A DNA stretch of 43,861 nt, from NCBI GenBank assembly GCA_910588825.1, contig CAJURF010000024.1, positions 1,020 to 44,880 of the forward strand. Reading direction: 5' to 3'. Below the pieces are notes generated by a model that was given only the letters and a program-made list of their open reading frames with translations, searched no databases and had not been told where the DNA came from. Positions 25,268 to 34,832 of this stretch are shown in pieces. The translations under genes and the position numbers were made by a program. Positions within the stretch are counted from its first letter, which is position 1. The number at the start of each line of letters is the position of its first letter. This stretch comes from an uncultured Lachnospiraceae bacterium (GTDB lineage: Bacteria > Bacillota > Clostridia > Lachnospirales > Lachnospiraceae).

Positions 25268-26878
25268 ACGGTACCAATATCCAAAACCAGACTGTTTCGG
25301 CCCGCCCCGCTTGGCGTATTTAAAATTATGGAACCCGAACATATCTGCCATAAACTTTTCCTGCTGCTGATACATTCCCGGGACTCCAAGAATATACTGT
25401 CCATTCCGGGCAATTCTGGCCAGCAGCAGATGGCCGAACATCTGATACCCATGCTGCACAAACCGATTATTTCTCAGATTTTGATCCCTTGAATCCAAAA
25501 ACTTCAGCTCACCAATTTTTATTTTCTGACAGTCCTCCAGCACACCATCCGAGAATGGGCAGAAATTTTTAGGTTCCGGTTTTATGTATTTTTCCTGGTC
25601 ATTCTTCTTCGGCCCACGCTTTGCCGCCTGAACCGGAGGGATATGTTCTCTTCTGTCTGCCTTTTGCTGATCTTGTCTCTGGTTCCGCCCTGGCTCCGAA
25701 ATAGCAGCGGCTTCCAGCTCCTGTCTGGGTTCTGTAACCGGCTGCACTGCCGCCTCCGGATCCGATACTGTATCCAGCTGCTCTTGGTTCATTTCCGCCT
25801 CCGGCTGCAATACCTCATCTGTCTGCTGACCCCAGCCCTGCTCCGGTTCCAGCTGGTTATCTGCTTCCGCCTGAAATTCCATTGCATACTCCGGCTCTTC
25901 TTCCCGCTGCCTCAATGGGGCCTCTATCTCCCCCTGGCCGCCTCTTTCTTCACCGCCTCCCGGCAGCATTGCAACAGGTATGGTTGTATCCAGAACATCC
26001 GTAAGTTTTACATTCTGCTCCAGCGCATCCATGCTTTTTGTTTCTACAACTCCCTCCTCCTCATCCGTTTCTTTGCCTGAAATCATTTCTGCCGCCAACG
26101 GGACTTCCTCAAGCGCCTCAGCCCCCACATCTTCCACGCCTTCGTTTACCGGCAGTCCACTCTCCCACATCCCTGCAGGTTCTTCAGAACTCTCGTACAG
26201 CATTTCCTGCCGCTGCTCCTCATTTTCCTCTGGGTTTACGTCTGTCATAAACGCCGTTTCATCTGCCACTGACTCCGGCTCATTTTCTCCATTCAGTTCT
26301 TGCCGCACCGCTTCTTCAGAATCCGGTCCATCCAGCTCCGCACCCGAACCCGGCTCATCCAAATCTGCCCCCTGGACCGGTGCGCCAACCATCATCCACT
26401 CACCATCTTTTGATTCATCCCATCTTTCCCTGTTCTCTGCTTCTTCTGCCGGCACACTGGCATACTCTGCCATGGCCTCATTCTTCTCATCCGGCTGAAA
26501 ATTCTCCATTTTCATAGGGTCATCATCCCACTGAGTTCCGTACATGGTCTGGTCGTCCCCCTGAAAGATAACACCGCTTAACTCCTGCAGACCATACTTC
26601 GCCTCACCCATCTCATTTCTGGCGAAGACCAGTAGTTCCTGTACAACACCCATTCTTACTGGACACTCAGCCAGCCTGCTCCCTTTCAGCAGTCCGTCTT
26701 CCCGCTTAAACCCGTAAACAGTACAGCTGGCATTTTCATCTTTACAGATTCCTTTCAGGGATATCTGCATACTGCATGTATTCCCCCTGGCTTCAACCTT
26801 AATGAATCCCCGGTTTCCAGCCTTTTTTCCATTCTCGTATTGGTATACATAAGAAACAAAACGTCGATATGTCTGCAT
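25214..26878 (-). CDS. Lachnospiraceae conserved protein with acidic central linker (DUF6128-like)
   Basis: Of 554 residues, about 1-120 (SYVYQYENGKKAGNRGFIKVE; CTVYGFKREDGLLKG) and 430-554 (FCPFSDGVLEDCQKIKIGEL; HLLLARIARNGQYILGVPG; FGYWYRLI) look folded and conserved. They resemble a family I recall as DUF6128, confined to Lachnospiraceae, with no known function. Between them lie about 310 residues very rich in Glu, Asp, Gln, Pro and Met, disordered and low in complexity. There is no signal peptide or membrane helix. The last 18 codons are antisense to the end of nrdG. Confidence 0.8.
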   Translation of the reverse strand: MQTYRRFVSYVYQYENGKKAGNRGFIKVEARGNTCSMQISLKGICKDENASCTVYGFKREDGLLKGSRLAECPVRMGVVQELLVFARNEMGEAKYGLQELSGVIFQGDDQTMYGTQWDDDPMKMENFQPDEKNEAMAEYASVPAEEAENRERWDESKDGEWMMVGAPVQGADLDEPGSGAELDGPDSEEAVRQELNGENEPESVADETAFMTDVNPEENEEQRQEMLYESSEEPAGMWESGLPVNEGVEDVGAEALEEVPLAAEMISGKETDEEEGVVETKSMDALEQNVKLTDVLDTTIPVAMLPGGGEERGGQGEIEAPLRQREEEPEYAMEFQAEADNQLEPEQGWGQQTDEVLQPEAEMNQEQLDTVSDPEAAVQPVTEPRQELEAAAISEPGRNQRQDQQKADRREHIPPVQAAKRGPKKNDQEKYIKPEPKNFCPFSDGVLEDCQKIKIGELKFLDSRDQNLRNNRFVQHGYQMFGHLLLARIARNGQYILGVPGMYQQQEKFMADMFGFHNFKYAKRGGPKQSGFGYWYRLIYPPKLDRGNGRPKQL

Positions 26879-26958
26879 CTAAAACCTCCCGGAAGGATAT
26901 ACAATTACCATTATTTGATTATATGAAACAATGGTTTTAATATTCCATTTGGGAGGAT

Positions 26959-29580
26959 TTAAAATCTCCCCGCATCATACCCTGGCACAATGGATTTCCA
27001 ACTGGAAGCCCCGATATAAGTCAATGCAAATTTTGTGGCTGATTTTCCCTTGGATGTATCCATCTTTTGAAAAACATCCCACGCATATTTCTTCGTCCCA
27101 GCCGTTGCGGGATTGGAATTATCTCCATCATTTGACCACAGCCCCAGATACAGTCCCATTGCCTGTTCTGCCTGATGGTCCACATGTCTGTGAAGAATAA
27201 ACGCGTCCACTGAATCATTAAACTCCGCCAAATAATATGCATAGGCAATGGCTGCCGCCTGAAGCTGAGGCACATCCACCCCATACCGCTTAGACGTGAA
27301 TCCCTGCTCTGACAGAATAATCCGGGTGCCGCTGCCCCACTTCTGTCTCACATAATCCGTAAAAACCTTCAGATTCTGCATACTGATACATGGACTGTTA
27401 ATATGATCAGCCGCCAGATTCCGGGAATTTGTCCAGAAGGCCGGGTCCTCCAATGGCGCCGGATAGGGGTGAAACGCAATATGAAACGCCCCCATATCCC
27501 CATATGTATTCCAGTTATTTGCAAACTTTTCCAGAAATTGTTTCCCTGTATGGGAGCCTGCTGCCAGATAAGTCCACACCTGATCCAGAGAAATATAAAC
27601 CCGAGCTTTCCCATACACACTTCTTATTGCAATATAAGCCAGGCGATACGCATTCACATACAGCTTCACATTATTTGCCAGATCGGTACTTCCCGTGTAA
27701 TGATAAGTCTTATAATTATTCACCTCATTTCCCAGTATCCAATTGGATATCCACCTGTTAGGTGTATACCTCTGCGCCAAAAATGTAAATACCGCTTCCC
27801 AGTGATTTCTGGCCCGGTCTCCGCTGGTATTCAGGGCATAATATCCGTGGCCAGGGGCTCTGGCAGCACTTGGAATCAGATAGGAAATATCCTCCCTCCA
27901 CCGGAGCAGCAAAATAGCAGAAACAATCATCTGGTTCTGATGATAACGCTCCAGTGTGTGGTCTATGCCCTCCACAATCCCCCGGTTAAACCAGTATGTG
28001 GTTCCATTATAACTAAAAGGTATGCCAGCCGCTTCGTTCTTTTGTTCCGGTGTGGCAATCAAATCATCCAGGCAGATATTATATGCTGTATGCTTCACTC
28101 CCAGTTCAACCGCGTCATTGAGATAAGCAGGATTCACCTGCAGCCCCTTTTTGGTAGATGCTTTGGGAAATGCATAATTATAATCAGCCAGTTTCTCCGG
28201 GTTTGAGATAAACTGCGGCGTGCTGATCAATGTGTAACTTCCCGGCTTCTTAGTTTTTACAGCCAAAACAAATTTGGACTGCAGCTTACTGGATGGAGTA
28301 TTATAATCCAGAGAAGTTTTCAGGGTAATGTTCGTAGTTTTTTTTATCTTGGCGTCCGGCCTGGCGCCTTCTGGCACGCTCCCCTCCGAACAATTCAGAT
28401 GAAACAGATAATAATAGCTGTCAACACTTTTCACATAATCAGTAACTTTTGCCTTTATCTGTATGGTTTTCTTTGAGGTCAGCGCCACAGACTTCATCTC
28501 TCCCGCAGAAGCTGACGGCTCTACCTTCTTAATGCCTTTCTTTATCTTCAGAGATTTTCTTCCGTTGAATTTCCCGTATACTTTCCCGCCTTTCGAGTCC
28601 AGCTTATAAGCCCGCAGACGTACATAGTATGTTTTATTTTTCTGCCTGTCACGGATAGATGCCGTAGTGCCTCCGATAAGATACAGCTCTTTTTTCGTCT
28701 TAAACGTTTTATCTGTACTTACCTGAACCTGATAGCCCTTTGCCCCGCTGACTTTCTTTAATTTAACCTTTAAGACACCTTTCGACGGATTCGTCAGTTT
28801 TTTGATCTGACTCTTTCCCACAGAAACTTTTTTCCATTTTGCCGTCAGCCTGAGATTTTTCGTCACCGAATCAGTAAAATTATACTTTTTAGAATCTTGA
28901 TACCAGCCGGAGAATACATATTTGGAACGGACAGGATTTGCCGGCTTTTTCGCCCTTGCTCCCTTTTGTACCACCTGTGCCTGCACTGCGCTCCCTTTAT
29001 TAGAGTCAAAAACCACAGTGCAGACAGCAGTTTTAGCCTTTGCACTGTCCGTTGTTCCTGCCGCCCCATTATCCGACACTGTATTCTCAGATACCTGTTC
29101 TCCGCCCAATTCATCATCTGACAAAGAGTCCCCCGAAACCTGACCCGGCAGAACATCCCCGCCTGAGACGGTATCTTCTGATACAGAATCCCCGGAAACC
29201 AAGTCTCCCGAAACCGTATCTGCCGGTTCCCCGTTTTCCAGAATCTCATTACCAGACATAGAGCTGTCATAAACCCCGCCGCCTGATGCCTCGCCCTCAA
29301 ACATCCCATTCCCGGATAGACTGCTCCCCATAATTCCCGCTGCAGAAAGTGTCTCATCTAATAAAACATTCCTGGAAATTGTATCCCCGGATACCTCTCT
29401 GTTCTCCCGCGGGGCACCCGGCAGATATCCCTCCTCTATGGCAGGATTTCCGGATTCCGGAAAACTCCCGGCACTTGCCCATACATCCACAATACCAGAT
29501 AACTGCCCCCAGCCTGGCTCTGTCAATAAAACAACTGTAAGTATAAACGCTAAAAAACGTTTTTTTCTCTGTCCCTTCAT
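26959..29580 (-). CDS. Secreted DUF5722-like glycoside hydrolase candidate
   Basis: The 873-residue precursor begins with a signal peptide (RFLAFILTVVLLTEPGWG). Residues 60-170 are a Ser/Gly/Asp/Glu repeat region (VSGD, VSEDTVS). About 186-250 is an InlB/Flg_new-type repeat (VVFDSNKG ... YVFSGWYQDSKKYNF ... LTAKW), 260-350 an Fn3-like module, and 355-873 matches what I recall as DUF5722. That region looks like a TIM-barrel glycosidase: NE in WILGNEVNN (E619) and ILSEQGF (E758) sit where clan GH-A enzymes have acid/base and nucleophile. No wall anchor motif is seen. A substrate cannot be assigned. GGGAGG precedes ATG. Confidence 0.8.
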   Translation of the reverse strand: MKGQRKKRFLAFILTVVLLTEPGWGQLSGIVDVWASAGSFPESGNPAIEEGYLPGAPRENREVSGDTISRNVLLDETLSAAGIMGSSLSGNGMFEGEASGGGVYDSSMSGNEILENGEPADTVSGDLVSGDSVSEDTVSGGDVLPGQVSGDSLSDDELGGEQVSENTVSDNGAAGTTDSAKAKTAVCTVVFDSNKGSAVQAQVVQKGARAKKPANPVRSKYVFSGWYQDSKKYNFTDSVTKNLRLTAKWKKVSVGKSQIKKLTNPSKGVLKVKLKKVSGAKGYQVQVSTDKTFKTKKELYLIGGTTASIRDRQKNKTYYVRLRAYKLDSKGGKVYGKFNGRKSLKIKKGIKKVEPSASAGEMKSVALTSKKTIQIKAKVTDYVKSVDSYYYLFHLNCSEGSVPEGARPDAKIKKTTNITLKTSLDYNTPSSKLQSKFVLAVKTKKPGSYTLISTPQFISNPEKLADYNYAFPKASTKKGLQVNPAYLNDAVELGVKHTAYNICLDDLIATPEQKNEAAGIPFSYNGTTYWFNRGIVEGIDHTLERYHQNQMIVSAILLLRWREDISYLIPSAARAPGHGYYALNTSGDRARNHWEAVFTFLAQRYTPNRWISNWILGNEVNNYKTYHYTGSTDLANNVKLYVNAYRLAYIAIRSVYGKARVYISLDQVWTYLAAGSHTGKQFLEKFANNWNTYGDMGAFHIAFHPYPAPLEDPAFWTNSRNLAADHINSPCISMQNLKVFTDYVRQKWGSGTRIILSEQGFTSKRYGVDVPQLQAAAIAYAYYLAEFNDSVDAFILHRHVDHQAEQAMGLYLGLWSNDGDNSNPATAGTKKYAWDVFQKMDTSKGKSATKFALTYIGASSWKSIVPGYDAGRF

Positions 29581-29614
29581 CTATCCAGCCTCCCATCCAT
29601 GCATGAAACAATAC

Positions 29615-29640
29615 AGAAAACCGGAGCCAAACAGCTCCGG
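29615..29640 (-). terminator. Terminator of the 3D-domain gene
   Basis: On the minus strand CCGGAGC (29634-29640) pairs with GCTCCGG (29621-29627) over a 6-nt loop and TTTTCTG follows. Confidence 0.75.
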
Positions 29641-29692
29641 CCTCATACCCATATTTTACTCCCCGATCTATCTAAACGTGTACTTAAATCCG

Positions 29693-31042
29693 CTAATTCA
29701 ACTGATCTACAGACGCCTTCTGGCTCCCGAACTGCAGGGCCGCGCTGTGGCTGTCCATGTAAATGTCCACATGTCCATAACCGGTTCCCCGGTCCTCCAC
29801 AGTATACACGTTGCCATTGATCAATAATTTTGTGCCAAAAGGGATTCCTCCCATTGCCACCGTTCTCCCCGCTGCCGGCGTTGTACCGCTGGCCGTTCCT
29901 CCTCCTGACCAAGAGCCGCAGCAGATAGAACAACTGCAATACGCAGTCAGTGTAAATTCTCCCAAATATGTACCTGCGCTGTCGTCAGAGGATGACCCGT
30001 TATCTGTATCTGCCGGTTCCGAAGGTTCCGGTTCTGCTGATATTTCCGGCGCGGCTGTCTCCTGTGGTTCTGGTTCTTCCGGCGTCTGCGTCTCCTGCTC
30101 AGCAGGCGTCTCCTCAGAAACTTCATTGGAAATTTCATCCTCTGTTTCTTCTTCGTAATCCATCTGTTCAGATGCTCCCCGATTCTCTGAAGAAACCGTT
30201 TCTTCTTTTGACTGCTCTGCTTCTGCCGCCTGTCTTTCTTCTTCCTGCTGCCTCAGCAGCTGCTCCTGAGCCGCTTTCCTGGCCGCTTCTGCCTCTTTTT
30301 CTGCCTCTGCTGCCAGAGATGTCAGCTGAGCAGACTGCTGATTCACCGTTTCCAGAAGACTGGCCGCCTCTCCCTCAGAGCGTTCAATTTCCTGGGTATA
30401 CAGCGAGATTTCCTGCTGGGCAGATACTTCCATACTTTCCACTTCCTGCCGCTTCCTGGCACTTTCTTTCTGAAGCTGGATAATTGACTCTTCTTCAACT
30501 TTTACAGCCTTTTTCTGATCCTGTACTTTTTCCTTTGCCAATTCGTATTTCTTTAGCATTTCTCTGTCGTATTTTGAAATCTGCGCAAAATTATCTGCAC
30601 GGGTAAGAAAATCTGTGAAACTATCTGCCGAGAGCAGTGTGGTCAGAAGATTCCCCTTGGATTTCTCATACATATAGGAAATCCGTATCTTCATGCTCTC
30701 ATACTGCTCCTTTTCTTTCTCCCTGGCTTTTTTCAGTTCTTTTTTAACCAGCTTCAGCTCTTTTTGCTTCTGCTTGGCCTTCACTGTCAACTCCTCCAGG
30801 CTAATGGTCAATTCCTCATACTGCTGTGATAACTGGGCCAGATACGATTCCAGATCTCCCCTCTGGCTTTCCAGCCCTGCTATCCGCTCCTGTGTTTCAG
30901 CCAATGCAGCTTCCGATTGCGCTTTCTCCCCTTGAACCGCCTCCATCTGCTGCTGAATGGACGCCGCCCGCACTGGTACACTCCCTCCCGTGACCAGCAC
31001 AGCGGCCGCCATTGCCGCGGCTGCCAAATGTATTCTATTCAT
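29693..31042 (-). CDS. Secreted coiled-coil protein with C-terminal 3D (cell-wall hydrolase) domain
   Basis: The 449-residue exported protein has signal peptide MNRIHLAAAAMAAAVLVTGG, then a long coiled coil (30-270) of the PcsB/CwlO type (IQQQMEAVQGEKAQSEAALA ...), an acidic Pro/Glu/Ser linker (270-350), and a 3D domain (about 360-449): FTLTAYCSCSICCG, GTTPAAGRTVAMGG and DRGTGYGHVDIYMDSH, which has the Asp triad. 3D domains are related to MltA and are thought to act on peptidoglycan. Coiled-coil partners of this type are often controlled by FtsEX-like complexes; that link is inference. Confidence 0.87.
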   Translation of the reverse strand: MNRIHLAAAAMAAAVLVTGGSVPVRAASIQQQMEAVQGEKAQSEAALAETQERIAGLESQRGDLESYLAQLSQQYEELTISLEELTVKAKQKQKELKLVKKELKKAREKEKEQYESMKIRISYMYEKSKGNLLTTLLSADSFTDFLTRADNFAQISKYDREMLKKYELAKEKVQDQKKAVKVEEESIIQLQKESARKRQEVESMEVSAQQEISLYTQEIERSEGEAASLLETVNQQSAQLTSLAAEAEKEAEAARKAAQEQLLRQQEEERQAAEAEQSKEETVSSENRGASEQMDYEEETEDEISNEVSEETPAEQETQTPEEPEPQETAAPEISAEPEPSEPADTDNGSSSDDSAGTYLGEFTLTAYCSCSICCGSWSGGGTASGTTPAAGRTVAMGGIPFGTKLLINGNVYTVEDRGTGYGHVDIYMDSHSAALQFGSQKASVDQLN

Positions 31043-31341
31043 CTATAACACCTCATTTGTATGATTTATGTGGGTAAAAGCCAAATTCCCTTCAACTAAT
31101 ACAGGCGTTTCTCCCCGCATCAATCATTGATGTTACACATTATACCATAATTCGAAAAAAAATCAACACCTTTTATTAATAAATTGTAATAAATCCGTAA
31201 TATTTTCCAAAATATCCTTTTTGCCATTTCTAAGTTTATAAAAATCCACCTTCCTTTTGTTCGGATTTTGTGTTACAATATCTATGCTGTTAAATCAAAT
31301 AAATCTGAACAGTGTACCAAATATTTAGGAGGCAGAAAGTC

Positions 31342-31575
31342 ATGGATGAAAGAAGGAAGAAACAGTACCGGGAACTCGGACTTACAATTGCATATTACCG
31401 CAAACTGAAAGGATTAACCCAATTACAGCTTGCTGAGGCTACTGACGTGAGCCGGACACATATGAGCAATATCGAAGCTCCCAACGGAAAAACTTCCGTA
31501 TCTTTGGACAAATTATTCGATATCGCTGACGCTTTAGGAATTGAGATTAAAGATTTATTTGATTTCCGAAAATAA
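31342..31575 (+). CDS. Small XRE-family DNA-binding regulator
   Basis: A 77-residue, single-domain helix-turn-helix protein: LGLTIAYYRKLKGLTQLQLAEATDVSRTHMSNIE is an XRE/Cro-type fold, and the C-terminus IADALGIEIKDLFDF is the common last helix. I use the ATG after AGGAGGCAGAAAGTC; an in-frame ATG ten codons upstream lacks such a site. There is no sensor domain. The targets are unknown; neighbours spoVG and the 3D gene are possible but unproven. The 31043-31341 gap upstream is AT-rich and probably holds two divergent promoters. Confidence 0.85.
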   Translation: MDERRKKQYRELGLTIAYYRKLKGLTQLQLAEATDVSRTHMSNIEAPNGKTSVSLDKLFDIADALGIEIKDLFDFRK

Positions 31576-31589
31576 CGATAACAGTGCCC

Positions 31590-31610
31590 AGGCGTGTAAA
31601 CAACACGCCT
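31590..31610 (+). terminator. Small hairpin after the XRE gene
   Basis: AGGCGTGT pairs with ACACGCCT over five bases. It lacks a T-run and lies just before the stronger hairpin at 31616. Confidence 0.4.
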
Positions 31611-31615
31611 GACAT

Positions 31616-31657
31616 AATAAATGCCGGCCTTAGAGGACGCCAAGGCCGGCATTTATT
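31616..31657. terminator. Bidirectional terminator between XRE gene and spoVG
   Basis: A perfect 16-bp stem: AATAAATGCCGGCCTT (31616-31631) and AAGGCCGGCATTTATT (31642-31657), 10-nt loop. Confidence 0.75.
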
Positions 31658-31685
31658 ACTATGATCACCCGTTCAAAAGGTCTTT

Positions 31686-31979
31686 TTACATCTCTGTATC
31701 TGCTGTTTCATTGTCTGTGTCAAGATTCATAACCTCTTCGTATTTTTCCAGAATAATGTTCTGAATCCTCTCGCGGGTTGCCGAGTTTATGGGGTGGGCG
31801 ATATCCCGGTATTCCCCGTCCGCAGCCTTACGGCTGGGCATTGCAATAAATAAACCTTTCTCACCTTCAATTACTTTAATGTCATGTACCACAAACTCAT
31901 CATCGATGGTGATAGACACCACCGCTTTCATTTTGCCTTCTTTCGCTACCTTCCGTACTCTAACATCTGTTATTCTCAT
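31686..31979 (-). CDS. spoVG: SpoVG, RNA/DNA-binding global regulator
   Basis: The 97-residue protein starts MRITDVRVRKV and contains VVSITIDDEFVVHDIKVIEG and FIAMPSRK, the hallmarks of SpoVG. In Firmicutes it binds nucleic acids and affects sporulation, septation and envelope genes. GGGAGG precedes ATG. It follows glgD by 97 bp on the same strand, so read-through from glgCD is possible. Confidence 0.95.
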   Translation of the reverse strand: MRITDVRVRKVAKEGKMKAVVSITIDDEFVVHDIKVIEGEKGLFIAMPSRKAADGEYRDIAHPINSATRERIQNIILEKYEEVMNLDTDNETADTEM

Positions 31980-32076
31980 AGTAACCTCCCATCATGCGCT
32001 ATCCTGCCGGGTAACAGGCCGCATGGCCCTTACCGTGAAAACATTGGCTTTCTCAGTAATTTCCTCCCCTTTCGGA

Positions 32077-33192
32077 TTATATTACATACCTTTCATTCTT
32101 TTCCACTACGATTTTGATGCCGTCCTCACCATAATGATAAGAATTCGCCCGTATGGTGTCCCTGCTCTCCACTACACAATTCTCAATATGCGTGTTATCA
32201 CCCAGGTAAACATCATTTAAAATTATTGAATTTTTTATTACACAATTATTACCAACAAAAACATTTTTGAAAATAACGGAATTCTCTACAACCCCATTTA
32301 TAATACAGCCACTGGCAACCAGACTGTTTTTCACGTCTGCTCCGGGGTTATATTTTGCCGGCGGCAGATCGTCAATCTTTGTCTTTACCTCCGGGCCTGT
32401 GCGGAAGAAATACTCTCTTACTTCCGGCTTCAGAAAATCCATGTTTGTTCTATAATAAGACTCAACTGTAGAAACATTGCTCCAGTAATCTTTGATCTTA
32501 TACCCATAAATTCTTTTCAGGTTTTTATAACGGATCAAAATATCTTTTACAAAATCGTGCCGGTCTTCCTGAGCACATTTTTCAAGCATTTCGATGAGCT
32601 GTCTTCTGCGGATCACATAAACCCCTGTGGAGATGGTATGGGATTGAGTAACCATGGGTTTTTCCTCAAATTCCTCGATCCTGGACTCCTCATTCATTTT
32701 CAGCACGCCGAAACGGTTAATATCGTCACCCTCAATATCCGTGCAGACTACCGTAATATCTGCGCGCTTTTCAATATGATATTCCAGAACTTTATTGTAA
32801 TCCAATTTGTAGATGCCGTCTCCTGAAGCAATCACCACATAAGGTTCATGGCTGTTCTTAAGGAAATTCAGATTCTGATACATAGCATCTGCTGTCCCTC
32901 TGTACCACCAGCTGTTATCAGCGGTCACCATAGGGGTAAATACATACAGGCCGCCCTGCTTTCTTCCGAAATCCCACCACTTTGAAGAACTGAGGTGTTC
33001 ATTCAAAGAACGTGCGTTAAACTGTGTCAGAACTGCTACTCTTTGAATATGGGAATTGGACATGTTGCTCAGAGCAAAATCAATACTCCGGTAACTGCCG
33101 GCAACCGGCATTGCCGCGATCGCTCTCTTTTTCGATAATTCCCTCATTTTATTATTGCTTCCGCCAGCCAAGATAAGTCCTAACGCCCTCAT
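32077..33192 (-). CDS. glgD: Glucose-1-phosphate adenylyltransferase, GlgD subunit
   Basis: The 371-residue protein has the nucleotidyltransferase N-terminus (ALGLILAGGSNNKMRELSKKR) and left-handed beta-helix hexapeptides at the C-terminus (CIINGVVENSVIFKNVFVGN). The degenerate start loop GGSNNKM, instead of the GGQGSRLG seen in GlgC, marks the regulatory GlgD-type subunit. It overlaps glgC by 4 bp (ATGA), so the two are co-translated and form the hetero-oligomer that makes ADP-glucose for glycogen. Confidence 0.95.
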   Translation of the reverse strand: MRALGLILAGGSNNKMRELSKKRAIAAMPVAGSYRSIDFALSNMSNSHIQRVAVLTQFNARSLNEHLSSSKWWDFGRKQGGLYVFTPMVTADNSWWYRGTADAMYQNLNFLKNSHEPYVVIASGDGIYKLDYNKVLEYHIEKRADITVVCTDIEGDDINRFGVLKMNEESRIEEFEEKPMVTQSHTISTGVYVIRRRQLIEMLEKCAQEDRHDFVKDILIRYKNLKRIYGYKIKDYWSNVSTVESYYRTNMDFLKPEVREYFFRTGPEVKTKIDDLPPAKYNPGADVKNSLVASGCIINGVVENSVIFKNVFVGNNCVIKNSIILNDVYLGDNTHIENCVVESRDTIRANSYHYGEDGIKIVVEKNERYVI

Positions 33193-34463
33193 GCTCTATC
33201 ACCATCCTTTGCTATCACTCCTCCGCCCGGCAGCACCTTGCCAGGATAATCTTCAAGTGTGGTTTCCCCTGAAATGGCAGTGTTCTTTCCTATTCTTACA
33301 CCGCTGGGTATCACTGAATGCTCACCGATGGTCACCAGCCCGAAGGCATACACTTTCGGTTTCGCCACATTCTCAACTTCTTCTCCTTCACCCAGTACCA
33401 CATCGTTTCCAATGGACACATCCTCAGCAATAATGGACTTGTCCACAACTGTGTTCCGGCCGATTCTGGTATTCCTCATGATAACGGAGTCTTTCACGAC
33501 AGCACCCTCGCCAATGTAGACATTAGGCCCAATCACAGAATTCTCCACCTCACCATATATCTCGCTGCCCTCACCAATCAGGCATTTGCCCACCACGGCC
33601 TTTTCTGATATATATTGGGGAGGAATGATATCTCCCTTTGTATAGATTCTCCAGAACTCCTCATAGAGATTAAATTCCGGAATAATATCTATCAGCTCCA
33701 TATTAGCTTCCCAGTAAGAACCCAGAGTCCCCACGTCTTTCCAATAGCCATTATACTCATAAGCAAACAGACGCTGCTTTTTATCATGGCAGTATGGCAG
33801 AACGTGCATACCAAAGTCGCAGTTATTCTGATCCTTTTTCGCTAAAAGAGCTTCCCGAAGCACCGGCCAGCTGAAAATATAGATTCCCATAGATGCCAGA
33901 TTGCTGCTGGGTTTCTCTGGTTTCTCCTCAAACTGGGTAATCCGGTTAGTATCATCTGTCACCACAATACCGAAACGACTGGCTTCTTCAATGGGCACCG
34001 GCATAGTGGCCAGTGTCACATCTGCTTTATTCACTTTATGAAAATCCAGCATTACTTCATAATCCATTTTGTAAATGTGATCCCCGGAGAGAATCAGTAC
34101 ATAGTCCGGATTATACTGCTCCATATAATCCAGGTTCTGATAAATGGCATTGGCAGTACCTGTATACCACTCACTGTTTGTACTTTTTTCATAAGGAGGC
34201 AGCACGGTCACGCCACCCTCATTTTTATCCAAATCCCAGGGAATGCCAATACCGATATGTGTATTCAGCAATAAAGGCTGATACTGGGTCAGCACTCCAA
34301 CCGTATCAATACCTGAATTGATACAATTGCTTAATGGGAAGTCAATGATTCGATATTTGCCGCCAAAAGAAACAGCGGGCTTTGCTACCTTCTCTGTCAA
34401 AACCCCCAATCTGCTGCCCTGTCCCCCTGCTAAGAGCATGGCAATCATTTCCTTTTTCATCAT
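33189..34463 (-). CDS. glgC: Glucose-1-phosphate adenylyltransferase, GlgC catalytic subunit
   Basis: The 424-residue enzyme makes ADP-glucose from ATP and glucose-1-phosphate, the committed step of glycogen synthesis. Seen: AMLLAGGQGSRLGVLTEKVAKPAV, SGDHIYKMDY, FEEKP, and C-terminal hexapeptide repeats (VGKCLIGEGSEIYGEVENSV). Start ATG is preceded by AGAGGTGATTGC. It is first in the glgC-glgD unit. Confidence 0.95.
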   Translation of the reverse strand: MMKKEMIAMLLAGGQGSRLGVLTEKVAKPAVSFGGKYRIIDFPLSNCINSGIDTVGVLTQYQPLLLNTHIGIGIPWDLDKNEGGVTVLPPYEKSTNSEWYTGTANAIYQNLDYMEQYNPDYVLILSGDHIYKMDYEVMLDFHKVNKADVTLATMPVPIEEASRFGIVVTDDTNRITQFEEKPEKPSSNLASMGIYIFSWPVLREALLAKKDQNNCDFGMHVLPYCHDKKQRLFAYEYNGYWKDVGTLGSYWEANMELIDIIPEFNLYEEFWRIYTKGDIIPPQYISEKAVVGKCLIGEGSEIYGEVENSVIGPNVYIGEGAVVKDSVIMRNTRIGRNTVVDKSIIAEDVSIGNDVVLGEGEEVENVAKPKVYAFGLVTIGEHSVIPSGVRIGKNTAISGETTLEDYPGKVLPGGGVIAKDGDRA

Positions 34464-34502
34464 GCAATCACCTCTTGTCTATTATTGTTTTCTGTTTAAA
34501 AG

Positions 34503-34531
34503 ATTATATCATACTTTTCCTGGTTCGTGAA
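34503..34531 (-). promoter_or_regulatory. Predicted promoter of glgCD
   Basis: On the minus strand TTCACG (34526-34531), 17 bp, TATAAT (34503-34508) with an extended TG before the -10 box. Confidence 0.55.
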
Positions 34532-34698
34532 CATTTTTTACAAATTCTACCCACTTTTTTTCTACATTTTTAATCGATATGTATAATTCTTTTTCTACAT
34601 TTTTTTCCTATTTTCACTTTCCGTTTGTGTAACTTATACATATTCTCGAAGTATGTTCAAATTACTTGTTATTTTTCCGGCGAATCTGCCGAATAGTC

Positions 34699-34727
34699 TT
34701 TCCATTTTGCTCTGTAAAGGTTATAAT
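34699..34727 (+). promoter_or_regulatory. Predicted promoter of murC
   Basis: TTTCCA (34699-34704), 17 bp, TATAAT (34722-34727), about 105 bp before the start. The rest of the 34464-34832 divergent gap is AT-rich with no ORF. Confidence 0.5.
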
Positions 34728-34832
34728 ATAACCATATATGTATATCATAATTAGAGCGTCCAAAGTCCATTTCATTGATAAGAGCTTTTGGCGGGCTAAT
34801 CATATCATACAGAATCAGAAAGGAGATAGATG

